Position numbers and translations under genes: made by a program. This document shows positions 39,599-49,341 of a stretch of DNA of 64,000 bases, in pieces (position 1 is the first letter of the stretch; each line of letters begins with the position of its first letter). The notes under the pieces were generated by a model, which saw only the letters and a list, made by a program, of their open reading frames with translations, did not search any database and was not told where the DNA came from. The DNA is from Methanoregula sp. UBA247 (GTDB lineage Archaea; Halobacteriota; Methanomicrobia; Methanomicrobiales; Methanospirillaceae), in contig DADR01000018.1 of NCBI GenBank assembly GCA_002495055.1, positions 110,986 through 174,985 on the forward strand, in the 5' to 3' direction.

Positions 39599-40447
39599 TC
39601 ATATCATATCGTTTGCCCTTACTGACGAGATTATCCGATCTTTCAGGTTTCGATATTTGTCGAAATTTTCATTTTCTGTTATAAATGCAAAATTGTAGAA
39701 ATGGCTCAGGGTGACAATTGCTTTCCTGGTATAAGCTGACGGGTAATATTTTGAACTTTCAGGCAATCTGACATCAAATGTTGAAGTTAACACATTCTCA
39801 CTTTTGAAATATTTGTAATTTGAAATATAGGTTGACGCTGTCAAATCCGGATACATTAATTCAAACTCACCTCTGGCCCAGTCCATATTTGGATTAAGCA
39901 TCCAGTTTCCATGCATGGTATCTAAAAAATCTGAAGTAAAAAATACAAATTTTAATGTACCATCGGCACTAGTAAACATCACAATCCGCGATTGTTTCTT
40001 TATATTGTCATCTTCATAAAAATTAAAAGGACCAATAGATTTTGTCTCATTTTCAAAACACACATGATAATCCGTACGACTGGTATCAAGAACACTTTTG
40101 CAGTAGTACGGAATATACGCTGACTTTGTCATTATCCATGTTGACGGATAATCAACATTGAAATCATTATCGGAATAATGCAGGAAATTAATTTCGGAAA
40201 CATCCGTTGGATCCGGGTGAGGAGTGGGGGTATTTGTGGGGGTGACGGAGGGACTGACAGAGGGGGTTGTTGTTACATCTGGTATTGTCATTGTCGGTAT
40301 TTTCGGAGTAATAACAGTTGTTGGAATCGGTGTTGAAGGAGTTGGTACGAATGGAGATTCGGGCGATACAGTCTGACTTGTGCACCCCGATGCAAAAATA
40401 ACCACCATGCAGAGAAAAATAAAAAATATTCCCGAATATTTTTCCAT
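39599..40447 (-). CDS. Lipoprotein with Thr/Pro stalk and PsbP-like domain
   Basis: A 282-residue lipoprotein from ATG 40447: signal MEKYSGIFFIFLCMVVIFA with lipobox ASGC, a long Thr/Pro/Ser stalk to about 90, then a globular domain INFLHYSDNDFNVDYPSTWIM...IISSVRANDMI. The YPSTW motif and the closing VRFSVR-like helix suggest a PsbP/MOG1-like fold. The frame is open further upstream to 40600, but that part is not signal-like. It has lower GC than its neighbours. Confidence 0.68.
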   Translation of the reverse strand: MEKYSGIFFIFLCMVVIFASGCTSQTVSPESPFVPTPSTPIPTTVITPKIPTMTIPDVTTTPSVSPSVTPTNTPTPHPDPTDVSEINFLHYSDNDFNVDYPSTWIMTKSAYIPYYCKSVLDTSRTDYHVCFENETKSIGPFNFYEDDNIKKQSRIVMFTSADGTLKFVFFTSDFLDTMHGNWMLNPNMDWARGEFELMYPDLTASTYISNYKYFKSENVLTSTFDVRLPESSKYYPSAYTRKAIVTLSHFYNFAFITENENFDKYRNLKDRIISSVRANDMI

Positions 40448-40687
40448 ACCAGTATTTGATGAGTGTAAATGACAATAATCATTTTGTTCATCAGTAATCA
40501 ATGAACAATCAATGCTCAGGCTGCCGGATGACGTGTCACAAATGCAATAAGTATCGCATCCTGTTGAAAATCCCACAGGAGGATTTTGACCGTATTTCAA
40601 AAAAAATTCCCGGCATGATCGTAACCCGGTAACAGGTCGGGGGAATTACAACAAATTTTTTATACTTTTGACCAGCTCAATAACCCT

Positions 40688-41104
40688 ATGGTACCGGAAG
40701 ATCCAGGCCCCACCGATCAACCGGCCGTGAACCCCCGGCAAAAAAAGACAAAAGGGGCCGGTAAACACATAAAAAAGCAACCTGCCCGTGTAAAAAATAT
40801 ATCCGGGTCGTGTGTCCCACAGCCTGAAGACCTTCCCTTAGAATTGAAGTGTAATTATCCCGGATGGCAGAAATTTCTTATCCGGTATCCCCTGATTCAT
40901 TCCATTCAACGGGAAGATTTCCCGGATTCCGGGGTAAGTTTTGTCTATGCAGCTCATTTTTACCGCACAAAAAATACTGCGGAAGAAAGTTCCCTCTCCC
41001 AGGGGGAATTTGAAGATTTTTTCCGGGAGATCGGGTATGAATATGATTACTCCGGGAATTTTGAATCCCGCTGGTTTGAAGGCATAGGAGTAAAAATCAG
41101 TTGA
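40688..41104 (+). CDS. Hypothetical protein
   Basis: A 138-residue protein: a Lys/Pro-rich flexible N-terminus (PRQKKTKGAGKHIKKQPARVK), then a folded part LELKCNYPGWQKFLIRYPLIHSIQREDFPDSGVSFVYAAHFYR and an acidic aromatic C-terminus (FEDFFREIGYEYDYSG...WFEGIGVKIS). I do not recognise the family. It sits 72 bases before a small membrane protein. Confidence 0.55.
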   Translation: MVPEDPGPTDQPAVNPRQKKTKGAGKHIKKQPARVKNISGSCVPQPEDLPLELKCNYPGWQKFLIRYPLIHSIQREDFPDSGVSFVYAAHFYRTKNTAEESSLSQGEFEDFFREIGYEYDYSGNFESRWFEGIGVKIS

Positions 41105-41176
41105 TTGCCGGTTCGGGCAACAATGTTTCTCAAATGAGATACTATAATTACCGGAAAAATAATACAGGAAGATTGT

Positions 41177-41458
41177 ATGCGTTATACCTATTCCCCGCCG
41201 TTGTGGGCGGTGCTGGGATGCCTTGCCAATATCATTCTCTCGGTCGCAATGCTATGGTATCTGATTATCTTTTTATTGTCGTGCGCTACGTGCGCTGCAA
41301 GACCTTCTGCATATGCCTTTTTTATCGGATTTTGTGTAATTCTCGTGCTGAGCGGTTTCGAACTTATCAAGCTTCTATTCACCGGGAGAAAGAAAACCTC
41401 CCCGGCTCAGTCCATTATCACCAGGATAGTTGAGATCGATGCAGGGCTCCAGAAATAA
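41177..41458 (+). CDS. Small two-helix membrane protein
   Basis: A 93-residue protein with two membrane helices (LWAVLGCLANIILSVAMLWYLIIFLLSC and AYAFFIGFCVILVLSGFELIKLLF) and a basic C-terminus. AGGA lies about seven bases before the ATG at 41177. No family is recognised. Confidence 0.6.
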   Translation: MRYTYSPPLWAVLGCLANIILSVAMLWYLIIFLLSCATCAARPSAYAFFIGFCVILVLSGFELIKLLFTGRKKTSPAQSIITRIVEIDAGLQK

Positions 41459-41499
41459 AGGAGCTATTCTTTTAAAAGGAGAACATTAACTACTTTTTA

Positions 41500-42396
41500 A
41501 TGACCGGAGATTCGGGCAGGGTGGGAAAAGAACAATCTTTTAGTGATCTTACCCCGGTCCTCCTGACTAACCTTGACAAGGTGATGTACCCGGCCTTTTC
41601 TGTCACCAAGCAGGAAGTCATCACCTACTATATCAGAATGGCTCCCCGGATTCTTCCTTTTCTTTTTAACCGACCACTTACCCTGCACCGTTTCCCTGAC
41701 GGTGTGGGGGGTGAAGCGTTTTACGAGAAAGATGCCCCGAAAAAAACCCCGGATTATGTAGATATCTTTACCATTCCCGGCAAGTCCGTTGATCGCCAGC
41801 TCCATTTTGTCCTGTGCAACAATCTCGATACACTTATCTGGCTGGCAAATCTCGCGTCACTTGAACTCCATACCACACTCTCAACCACAGGGTCGTATGA
41901 TTCCCCCGATATCCTGCTGTTCGATATTGACCCCGAACCACCACTCACCTTTGACGATGTGATCGATACAGCCCTGATCATCCGTGAACACCTGGAGAAT
42001 GCAGGGATCCGGTTGTTTGTAAAAACCTCGGGCAAAAAAGGGCTCCATCTGGTAGTCCCGCTGTCAGGTGGCCACCGGTTCGAAGAAGTCCGTGCATTTG
42101 CTCACCAGGTGGGAAAAACCATTGCACGGGACTCGCCCCTTGTGGTCTCCGAATTTGCCCGCTCACGGGATCCCGGGACGGTCTTTATAGACTATCTCCA
42201 GAATGCCCGGGGAAAAACCATGGCAGCGCCGTACAGCCTCCGGGCAACGGCCGGTGCGACCGTATCCGCCCCGCTCAACTGGGACTCCCTCAGGCACGGG
42301 ATACATCCCGAAGATTTTAATATACGGACAATACTTTCAGAAAATGAAGACCCATGGAGGGATATCTTTGACACAAGGCAGACAATCGGGAGATAA
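41500..42396 (+). CDS. LigD-type polymerase domain (primase-like NHEJ polymerase)
   Basis: A 298-residue stand-alone PolDom of the archaeo-eukaryotic primase superfamily: LTNLDKVMYPAFSVTKQEVI, ...RPLTLHRFPDGVGGEAFYEKD, the catalytic LLFDIDPEP with Asp142 and Asp144, KTSGKKGLHLVVPL, and EFARSRDPGTVFIDYLQNARGKTMAAPYSLRA. In NHEJ it fills gaps with ribonucleotides at broken ends. It heads the operon PolDom-Ku-ligase; the Ku frame overlaps its 3' end. A TATA-like TTTTAAAAGG lies about 25 bases before the ATG, so the mRNA may be leaderless. Confidence 0.95.
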   Translation: MTGDSGRVGKEQSFSDLTPVLLTNLDKVMYPAFSVTKQEVITYYIRMAPRILPFLFNRPLTLHRFPDGVGGEAFYEKDAPKKTPDYVDIFTIPGKSVDRQLHFVLCNNLDTLIWLANLASLELHTTLSTTGSYDSPDILLFDIDPEPPLTFDDVIDTALIIREHLENAGIRLFVKTSGKKGLHLVVPLSGGHRFEEVRAFAHQVGKTIARDSPLVVSEFARSRDPGTVFIDYLQNARGKTMAAPYSLRATAGATVSAPLNWDSLRHGIHPEDFNIRTILSENEDPWRDIFDTRQTIGR

Positions 42397-43342
42397 GACC
42401 GCTCGCCGCTCACCACAAGGCAAGGCAGGGAAGAAAAACGCAGGATCTCCGGGACCAGAACCGGTCCTGACGACAGGTGCCGGTGGTGAAAAAGCCGGAA
42501 AAAAGGACCAGCCGGTAACCCTGGTCATCCCGGAACCACCGCAGGATGACCCTGCACAGAAAAGCACACCTGGACGGCCATTCTGGAGCGGGACTATCAC
42601 TATCGGGCTGGTCAATGTACCGGTCCGGCTGCACACGATGGTGAGGGACCAGTCGATCTCGTTCAGGTTGCTCCACCGGGAGGATGGGCAGCCGCTCAGG
42701 TACGACAGGGTCTGCACAAAGGACGGGCGGGTAATCCCGTGGGCGGAGACCGTAAAGGGGTATGAGGTACAAAAAGGGAAGTACGTGGTCTTTGAACCCG
42801 GTGAACTCAAAGCCGTGATGCCGGAATCTGACCGGAAGATCAGGATTGAGAAATTTGTGTATTACTTATCGCTCGATCCGACCTATTTTGAGACCCCGTA
42901 TATCCTGGTTCCTGACCGGAGCGAAGAGGCCTACAGCCTCCTTGTCACTGCACTCCAGGAACTGGGGCGGGCTGCTGTCGGGACTATCACGCTCCGGACA
43001 AAGGAATACCCCGTGGTTGTGCATGTCTACCAGGGCGGCCTTGTCCTGACAACCCTCCGGCACGCCGATGAAGTCGCTTCCCTCCGGTCATTTGAACAGC
43101 TGACCGGCCTTCCGGCACCAAAAGATACCGAGCTTGCGCTGGCAAAACGGATCATCAATGAGCTTTCCGGGGATTTTTCCCTAGCAGATTATCCTGACCG
43201 GTACCAGGACGCTGTCATGAAACTCGTAAAAATGAAGATGGCGGGTGAAAAAATAGTCACGGTAGAACCGCCACACCCTGAACAGGCAAAAGAACTCATG
43301 CAGGCTTTACAGGAGACTATCGCCACGCTTGCCAGGAAGTGA
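42368..43342 (+). CDS. ku: Ku protein (NHEJ end-binding)
   Basis: A 324-residue bacterial-type Ku. After a charged linker (about 65 residues, Lys/Gly/Pro-rich) the Ku core begins RPFWSGTITIGLVNVPVRLH, continues KGYEVQKGKYVVFEPGEL, and ends DRYQDAVMKLVKMKMAGE. Ku forms a homodimeric ring on DNA ends and recruits the ligase. The start is probably TTG 42368, six bases after GGAGGG; ATG 42344 in the same frame is an alternative. Either way it overlaps the polymerase gene. The long N-terminal linker is unusual. Confidence 0.93.
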   Translation: MTQGRQSGDKTARRSPQGKAGKKNAGSPGPEPVLTTGAGGEKAGKKDQPVTLVIPEPPQDDPAQKSTPGRPFWSGTITIGLVNVPVRLHTMVRDQSISFRLLHREDGQPLRYDRVCTKDGRVIPWAETVKGYEVQKGKYVVFEPGELKAVMPESDRKIRIEKFVYYLSLDPTYFETPYILVPDRSEEAYSLLVTALQELGRAAVGTITLRTKEYPVVVHVYQGGLVLTTLRHADEVASLRSFEQLTGLPAPKDTELALAKRIINELSGDFSLADYPDRYQDAVMKLVKMKMAGEKIVTVEPPHPEQAKELMQALQETIATLARK

Positions 43343-43364
43343 ATGTCAGCGGTCCTGACGGGTC

Positions 43365-44969
43365 ATGAAGTCTGCATACCTGCCCATGCTGGCAAAAACC
43401 GCACACGGTCCCTTCAATAGTCATGACTGGCTTTTTGAGATCAAATGGGACGGTATCCGGGCGATCGCAACGGTAACGGACAGGGTATCCCTTAAGAGCC
43501 GGAACAACCGGGACCTGATCGGGCAGATCCCTGAACTCACCGAACTCCTGCACCTTGCCCCGGGCACAGTACTTGACGGTGAGATTGTCGTGATGAGCGG
43601 GGGGAAGCCCGATATCCAGTCCCTGCTTCCCCGGTTGCACCAGGGAACCGGGAAAATACCTGCCCCCATAACACGTGTTCCCGTCACGTACATCGTTTTC
43701 GATATCCTCGAAAAAGATGGAAGGTCCCTTGTATCACTCCCGCTGGTAGAACGGAGGAAAATTCTGGAACAGGCAGTTACGGAAGGTCCCCATGTCATCC
43801 TCTCCGTCCCTGTCCGGGAGAGAGGGGAAGACTATTACCGGGCGGCCGTTTCGCAGGGACTTGAAGGTGTCATGGCCAAACGGATGGACAGCCATTATGA
43901 ACCGGGCGTGCGGAGCGATAACTGGTTGAAAATAAAGGAGGAAAAGACATGTGACTCCGTGATTACCGGTTATACCCCGGGAAAGGGAGGCCGTGGTCAG
44001 ACATTCGGTGCCCTCATCCTCGGACTGTATGAAAACAAGAGCACAAGAGTTTCCCCATCCGGGGGAGTGGATCAGTCACCCGCGAAACGGTCATCCCGGC
44101 ATACCGGATCCGCTGGAAGAAGGCTCATGTATATCGGCAACGTTGGTACCGGGTTTTCGGACCGGGATCTCCACACCCTTCTGGATATGTTCCAGATACT
44201 GAAAACCAGCACCCCGCATTTCAACGTCCCGGGAATCAGGGACACGGCGGTCTGGCTGGAACCGGTACTTGTCGCAGAAGTGGCGTACCAGGAGGTGACA
44301 CGAGACAGGAAACTGAGAATACCCCGGTTTATCAGGATCCGTGCTGATAAACGGGCTGAAGAGTGCACCACCGACCAGCTCGCGGATGTGAAGGCTGATC
44401 CGGGACAGGTCAGCAGAGTAAAAGATGAGGAACTCGTGTTGGGGGGAAATGGCACCATGGATGGTACTGTGCACAGGAACCCCGTACCAGGCCAGTACCC
44501 CGGACCCTCCCCGCGAAGGGCATTGAAAAACTATCAGGAGAAACGGGATTTTTTAAAAACAAAGGAGCCGGAAGGGACGATAACCATGATTAGAGAAAGC
44601 AATTATTTCGTTATTCACGAACACCATGCACGTCACGTACATTATGACCTGCGACTCGAACGCGAAGGGGTCCTGAAAAGCTGGGCGGTGCCCAAAGGAA
44701 TACCCGAAAAACCCGGTGAGAAACACCTTGCTGTTGCCGTCGAAGACCATCCTCTGGACTATGGGCATTTCGAAGGAGAAATCCCTGCGGGTGAATACGG
44801 GGCGGGTACCGTCAGCATCTGGGATAACGGCACGTATGATACAAAACTCTGGGAAAGCGAAAAGATCGAGATCACCTTCCACGGGAGCCGGTTGACCGGC
44901 CACTATGTCCTTGTTACCTTCAAACGTGCGGGGAAGAACGAATGGCTCATATTCAAAACGGGGGGATAA
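43365..44969 (+). CDS. ligD: ATP-dependent DNA ligase fused to a 3'-phosphoesterase domain (LigD-type)
   Basis: A 534-residue fusion. The N-terminal ATP-dependent ligase has the nucleotidyl lysine in EIKWDGIRA (Lys27), then LDGEIVV, MAKRMDSHYEPG and the KIKEE motif, with an OB-fold up to about 350. A linker follows, and from about 408 a LigD phosphoesterase domain (NYFVIHEHHARHVHYDLRLE, then GTVSIWDNGTY) with the HxxxxD/H catalytic set. The domain order ligase-PE reverses the usual bacterial PE-ligase order. It lies 22 bases after Ku and completes an archaeal NHEJ operon. Confidence 0.93.
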   Translation: MKSAYLPMLAKTAHGPFNSHDWLFEIKWDGIRAIATVTDRVSLKSRNNRDLIGQIPELTELLHLAPGTVLDGEIVVMSGGKPDIQSLLPRLHQGTGKIPAPITRVPVTYIVFDILEKDGRSLVSLPLVERRKILEQAVTEGPHVILSVPVRERGEDYYRAAVSQGLEGVMAKRMDSHYEPGVRSDNWLKIKEEKTCDSVITGYTPGKGGRGQTFGALILGLYENKSTRVSPSGGVDQSPAKRSSRHTGSAGRRLMYIGNVGTGFSDRDLHTLLDMFQILKTSTPHFNVPGIRDTAVWLEPVLVAEVAYQEVTRDRKLRIPRFIRIRADKRAEECTTDQLADVKADPGQVSRVKDEELVLGGNGTMDGTVHRNPVPGQYPGPSPRRALKNYQEKRDFLKTKEPEGTITMIRESNYFVIHEHHARHVHYDLRLEREGVLKSWAVPKGIPEKPGEKHLAVAVEDHPLDYGHFEGEIPAGEYGAGTVSIWDNGTYDTKLWESEKIEITFHGSRLTGHYVLVTFKRAGKNEWLIFKTGG

Positions 44970-45015
44970 CGGTACTCTTTGCCAGGTTCGTAATCGTCTC
45001 TTGCAGCCTGGCGGT

Positions 45016-46470
45016 TCATGAAGATAGATCCTCTTCGTATTTTCCCCGCTGGAGTGAAGCAAAAATCCCGATGATACAAAGAATGGTGAATAAGATGAAG
45101 GCATAATGCAGGCTCAGGACGACCTGGGGATAGTACACCGGGGTAATCTCGACAGGTCCAATAATGATGGCAAAAATCATCATGGAAATACCCATGGAAA
45201 GCATCTGCCCAAGAAGTCTCATGGTGCCAACAAGCCCCGAAGCTACCCCGTAATACCGTTTTTCCACCGAACTCATGATCGCATTGGTATTCGGGGATGA
45301 AAACAGCCCAAACCCAAACCCAAGGACAATAAGCGCGACAATATAATACCACAGTGGCGACGTCTCGCTAAGAAATACCAGGATGAACAACCCGAGTGCA
45401 CTCAGCCCCATCCCCACCGAAGCGATGATCCCGGGATCGATACGGTCTGATAGCCTGCCCGCAAAGGGGGATACGACTGCCTGCATCACCGGTGCTGCAA
45501 TCAGGACAAGTCCCGCGTATTCCGGGGAAAATCCCCGGGTATACTGCAGGTCAAGAGAGAGGAGGAACGATACAGCATAGGTTGCACTATAGTTAATCAG
45601 TGCCGCGAGGTTCGACCAGGCAAAAATCCTGCTTTCAGAAAAGAGCTGCAAATTAAGGACCGGAAACGGCTGACGGCGTTCATAACGGATAAACAGCACA
45701 GCACATACAAGCCCGGTAAACACAAGGAATATTCCGGTATTTTCCGGCAGGAGTGAAAAACCGGCCATGACAGTGACCAGTGCCGTACCGTAGATCAGTG
45801 ACCCGGCAAGGTCAAATTTCTCCCCCCGGCATTCAGCCCATTCACCTTTCAGCTGCCACATCACCAGGATAACCGTGATGATGCCGATGGGGACATTGAT
45901 AAGAAAAATGCTCCGCCACCCAAAGTTTTCCGTAAGGATACCCCCGAGGAAAGGACCCACCGAGAGCCCGAGATACACGGCGGTAATATAAATTCCGAGG
46001 GCCTTTCCGCGTTCAGACGGTGGATATACCGAGGTCAGGATTGCTACTGCGGTCCCGTAGATCATTGAGCTCCCGATACCCTGGATGATCCGGACCATGA
46101 GAAGCATCTGGCTTGAGAGGACCAGGGTCATGAGGAACGAGGCTGCGGTGAAGATCGCAATGCCGTAGAGGAAGATCTTTTTTCTCCCGTATATATCGGC
46201 AATTTTACCGAAGGGGACGAGGAAGAGGGCCGATGAAAGGAGGTAGGCAGTTGCAACCCAGGAAAGGGAAATTGCGTCCATGTGGAATTCTGCACCAATG
46301 CTGGGGAGGGCAATATTCACCGCGGAACCGTCAAAAGGCGTAAGAAATCCAGCGAGTATGGCAATAAACAGAATGAGCCGTTTCTCCATGCCGGTGACCG
46401 GAGACGCCGGTATATGGCATATCGCAGGTATATCGGGGGAATCCGAGGCAGCTACAGTCCCTTCACTCAT
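45016..46470 (-). CDS. MFS exporter, DHA2/EmrB-QacA type (14 helices)
   Basis: A 484-residue permease from ATG 46470 (an upstream start at 46518 is possible). It has 14 predicted helices. Motifs: FLTPFDGSAVNIALPSIGAEF (DHA2 motif D1), LVPFGKIADIYGRKKIFLYG (motif A), RIIQGIGSSMIYG (motif B), and AVYLGLSVGPFLGG (motif C), all typical of drug/proton antiporters of the EmrB/QacA type. The substrate is unknown. It lies next to an ABC-2 exporter on the same strand. Confidence 0.93.
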   Translation of the reverse strand: MSEGTVAASDSPDIPAICHIPASPVTGMEKRLILFIAILAGFLTPFDGSAVNIALPSIGAEFHMDAISLSWVATAYLLSSALFLVPFGKIADIYGRKKIFLYGIAIFTAASFLMTLVLSSQMLLMVRIIQGIGSSMIYGTAVAILTSVYPPSERGKALGIYITAVYLGLSVGPFLGGILTENFGWRSIFLINVPIGIITVILVMWQLKGEWAECRGEKFDLAGSLIYGTALVTVMAGFSLLPENTGIFLVFTGLVCAVLFIRYERRQPFPVLNLQLFSESRIFAWSNLAALINYSATYAVSFLLSLDLQYTRGFSPEYAGLVLIAAPVMQAVVSPFAGRLSDRIDPGIIASVGMGLSALGLFILVFLSETSPLWYYIVALIVLGFGFGLFSSPNTNAIMSSVEKRYYGVASGLVGTMRLLGQMLSMGISMMIFAIIIGPVEITPVYYPQVVLSLHYAFILFTILCIIGIFASLQRGKYEEDLSS

Positions 46471-46589
46471 CTGGCACCCTGTCAGAACGTATCTCTTGAA
46501 AGGATTGGATTTATGCATTCCGGAATTATTTTATTTTCCCCTTTTGACAGAATACCGTTGATTTTTCCTCGCATTACACGGCAAAAACA

Positions 46590-47339
46590 TTATATCCCTT
46601 TCACGAGGTTTCTCCGCTGGATAATTTTTGTTCCTCCAATAAACACAAGGGAAACAAAAATGAGCACCGCCGAATCGATATATGCCGGGTATACCGCATC
46701 GCCAAGAAACGCCGCGTGAAACAGGTCGACAAGGTAGGTGAGCGGGGAAAACGATGTCAGGACCCATTGCCAGCCCTCCAGCTGGTCCAGGGGAATAAAA
46801 ATACCACTCACGAAAACCAAAGGCAGCCTGACCAGGCTTGAGAGCATCATAATATTTGACGGGTTATCCGTCGTCGGTGACGCAAGGAGCGTGCCAAGTG
46901 CAGCAAAGGTAATTGAACCGAGCAGGAACCCCACGACAAGCAGCCCTGCACTCAACAAGGGCAGGGTGAGGATGAATACGCTTACACTGCAGACAATGAC
47001 GGTAATGATCACCCCAAACACCGCGCCCGCCAGCAGGTCTCCCAGGATAATGCTTTCGAGAATTACCGGAAGGGAGACGAGACGCTCGTACGTTTTTTCC
47101 CGCTTCTCCCAGGGGGTGATAAGAGGTCCGACCGAGGATGCGGTAAAAAAAAGCATCATGCCAAGGAATCCGGGGAAAAAAAGCACGATATCGAGATTTC
47201 TCCCGATAAAAAATGTGAAAAACATCAGGAGAGGAAACAACAGCCCGAACACTACCACAGGACCTTTGAAATAATAGATCCGCATGTTCTTCTCGGCAAC
47301 CATCAGGATGCTCCGGGCAAAAATCGTCCAGTCCATCAT
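46590..47339 (-). CDS. ABC-2 type transporter, permease subunit
   Basis: A 249-residue membrane protein with six helices in the ABC-2 pattern: VVVFGLLFPLLMFFTFFIG, FFPGFLGMMLFFTASSVGP, then TPWEKREKTYERLVSLPV (coupling segment), GDLLAGAVFGVIITVIVCS, LLVVGFLLGSITFAALGTLLAS, and LVRLPLVFVSGIFIPLDQLEGW. It works with the ATPase encoded directly upstream, which it overlaps by 4 bases (ATGA). It probably exports a drug, lipid or peptide. Confidence 0.92.
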   Translation of the reverse strand: MMDWTIFARSILMVAEKNMRIYYFKGPVVVFGLLFPLLMFFTFFIGRNLDIVLFFPGFLGMMLFFTASSVGPLITPWEKREKTYERLVSLPVILESIILGDLLAGAVFGVIITVIVCSVSVFILTLPLLSAGLLVVGFLLGSITFAALGTLLASPTTDNPSNIMMLSSLVRLPLVFVSGIFIPLDQLEGWQWVLTSFSPLTYLVDLFHAAFLGDAVYPAYIDSAVLIFVSLVFIGGTKIIQRRNLVKGI

Positions 47340-48253
47340 GCACCCGCAGTGAGCTGGACAAACGCCTCTTCAAGAGACGGATTCGAGGTAGCGATGGATA
47401 CTATTTTCAGGTGGTCCTGTTCGGCCAGTGCAGCGAGATATTTTACGGCCAAGTCAGGATCATCCATGAAAATTCTCCACTTATCACCATGGTTCTCGAC
47501 CCTTATGATTCCCTGGCTGGTGAACACGTCCCTTTTTACCGGTTGTTCAAACGAAATTTCAACATATCTTGAGGTATCAAAGGTCTTTTTGAGTTTTTCC
47601 GGGCTCCCTGTTGCAACAATCTTCCCTTTATTGATAATGCAGATTGACGAACATAACGCGTTGGCTTCTTCAATATTATGCGTCGTCAGCAGGATCGTGC
47701 TGCCCTCCTCGTTCATATGACGGATCGTATCGATCACGAGCCGGCGGCTGTATACATCCAGTCCCGTAGTCGGCTCATCGAGGACAAGTACAGGAGGGGA
47801 ATGCACAATGGCACATGCAATACTAATCCTCTGCCGCATCCCTTTTGAGAACGTTCGGACAAGATCGTGTCTCCGTCCGGTTAGCCCTAAACGTGCGAGG
47901 ATCTCAAAAGCCCGTTGTTCCCTCAGGGATTTATCCAGACCATAAAATTTTGCCGTCCAGAGAATGTTCTGTTCAGCAGTCAGATCACTGTAGACCGTGC
48001 CATTTTCGGGGATGATACCCATCTTCATCTTGGCACCGAGAGGGTTTTTATGAATATCAATCCCGCCGATCAGTGCTGTTCCTTCGTCCGGTGTCAGGAC
48101 GCCGGTGAGCATCCGGATAGTAGTTGTTTTTCCCGCGCCATTGGGGCCAAGAAAACCAAAGATACCTCCCTTTTCTACTGCAATGCTGACCCCGTCGACA
48201 GCAACGACAGGTCCAAAGGATTTATGAAGATTATGCGCTTCTATGACATCCAT
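47336..48253 (-). CDS. ABC transporter ATP-binding protein
   Basis: A 305-residue ATPase of the DrrA/CcmA type: Walker A GPNGAGKTTT (about 36-45), Q-loop region IPENGTVYSDLTAEQN, signature FSKGMRQRIS, Walker B VLVLDEPTTGLD and H-loop TTHNIEEA, followed by a C-terminal regulatory domain of about 80 residues. The signature reads SKGMRQ instead of SGGQ, as is common in this subfamily. It overlaps the permease gene by 4 bases, forming a two-gene export system. Confidence 0.95.
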   Translation of the reverse strand: MDVIEAHNLHKSFGPVVAVDGVSIAVEKGGIFGFLGPNGAGKTTTIRMLTGVLTPDEGTALIGGIDIHKNPLGAKMKMGIIPENGTVYSDLTAEQNILWTAKFYGLDKSLREQRAFEILARLGLTGRRHDLVRTFSKGMRQRISIACAIVHSPPVLVLDEPTTGLDVYSRRLVIDTIRHMNEEGSTILLTTHNIEEANALCSSICIINKGKIVATGSPEKLKKTFDTSRYVEISFEQPVKRDVFTSQGIIRVENHGDKWRIFMDDPDLAVKYLAALAEQDHLKIVSIATSNPSLEEAFVQLTAGA

Positions 48254-48423
48254 GGTATTCCCTTGTTAACCCATTCATCTTCCGGAGGGTATCTGACTGT
48301 CTGGTAACTAAAAGACCTTGTTAATTTTGCAGACGGGCATGCATACGAATCATGAGGAAGGAAAAACCGGTAAAAATGCACGATCTTTCCTGGCCGTATA
48401 CGATCACTTCTCTTATGCTCAGT

Positions 48424-49341
48424 TCAGCTCTTCTTTTTTTTAACGATCCCCTGGCCATCTTCTCCTTCCATCTCCTCCTTTGCAGCGAGCAGGGCTTTTT
48501 TGTCTTCACTGCTCACGACAGGGTAGGACAGTTTGAGGCGATCCAGCGTATCAGTGATTATTGCAGTGACCGCGAGCCGGGTGTACCACTTGTGGTCAGC
48601 GGGGATCACATACCATGGCGCGTGAGGAGTGCTCGTCGCGTTGAGCATATCCTGGTATGCGGCCATATACGCATCCCGGAATTTCCGCTCATGGACATCT
48701 TTTGCCGAGAACTTCCAGTTCTTCTCCGGTTCGTTGATCCGCTCAATGAACCGCTTTTTCTGGACTTCGTGGGAGACATGCAGGAAAAATTTCAGGACGA
48801 TGATACCATTATCCACGACATAGTTTTCAAAACAGTTGATCTCGTTGAACCGCCGTTCCCAGATATTTTTATCTTTCAGGTGGGAAGGGACCTGTTCATG
48901 GTCCAGGAGTTCGGGGTGTACCCGGACCACCAGGACTTCTTCATAATACGAACGGTTGAAAATCCCGATATTGCCCCGTCTCGGAAGCACCCTGTTCGTC
49001 CTCCACAGGTAATCATGATCGAGTTCTTCGGTGCTGGGCACCTTGAAACTTGTGACCTCGACACCCTGGGGATTCACCCCGGACATCACGTGCCTGATGG
49101 TACTGTCTTTACCAGCGGCATCCAGGGCCTGCACGATGATCAGCAGGGCATAGGTATTCTGGGCATAGAGCATGTCCTGTTGTTCTGCCAGCCTGCTGAG
49201 TCCCTGTACGAGTAACTCTTCGGTGTCCTCTTTTTTTGAAAAACCACCCGTATAACCGGGATCAAAGTCCTTCCGGAGATCCACACGCCTGCCGGGGTTG
49301 ACACGGAGATCATCCGGAATGGCATTTACCTCTTTTTTCAT
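48424..49341 (-). CDS. ppk2: Polyphosphate kinase 2 family protein
   Basis: A 305-residue PPK2-type kinase: LLIIVQALDAAGKDSTIRHVMSGVNPQGVEVTSFK (modified Walker A with Asp and Lys), DYLWRTNRVLPRRGNIGIFNRSYYEEVLVVRVHPE (lid and Walker B region), and HKWYTRLAVTAIITDTL. PPK2 enzymes use polyphosphate to make nucleoside di- or triphosphates. The loop DAAGKDS, with Asp after Lys, marks the class that phosphorylates AMP/ADP or related compounds; the exact subclass cannot be told by eye. No partner gene. Confidence 0.92.
   Translation of the reverse strand: MKKEVNAIPDDLRVNPGRRVDLRKDFDPGYTGGFSKKEDTEELLVQGLSRLAEQQDMLYAQNTYALLIIVQALDAAGKDSTIRHVMSGVNPQGVEVTSFKVPSTEELDHDYLWRTNRVLPRRGNIGIFNRSYYEEVLVVRVHPELLDHEQVPSHLKDKNIWERRFNEINCFENYVVDNGIIVLKFFLHVSHEVQKKRFIERINEPEKNWKFSAKDVHERKFRDAYMAAYQDMLNATSTPHAPWYVIPADHKWYTRLAVTAIITDTLDRLKLSYPVVSSEDKKALLAAKEEMEGEDGQGIVKKKKS

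Noticed and set aside
48352..49215. A 287-codon plus-strand frame antisense to PPK2
   Set aside because: Shadow of the kinase gene; no ribosome-binding site or family pattern.
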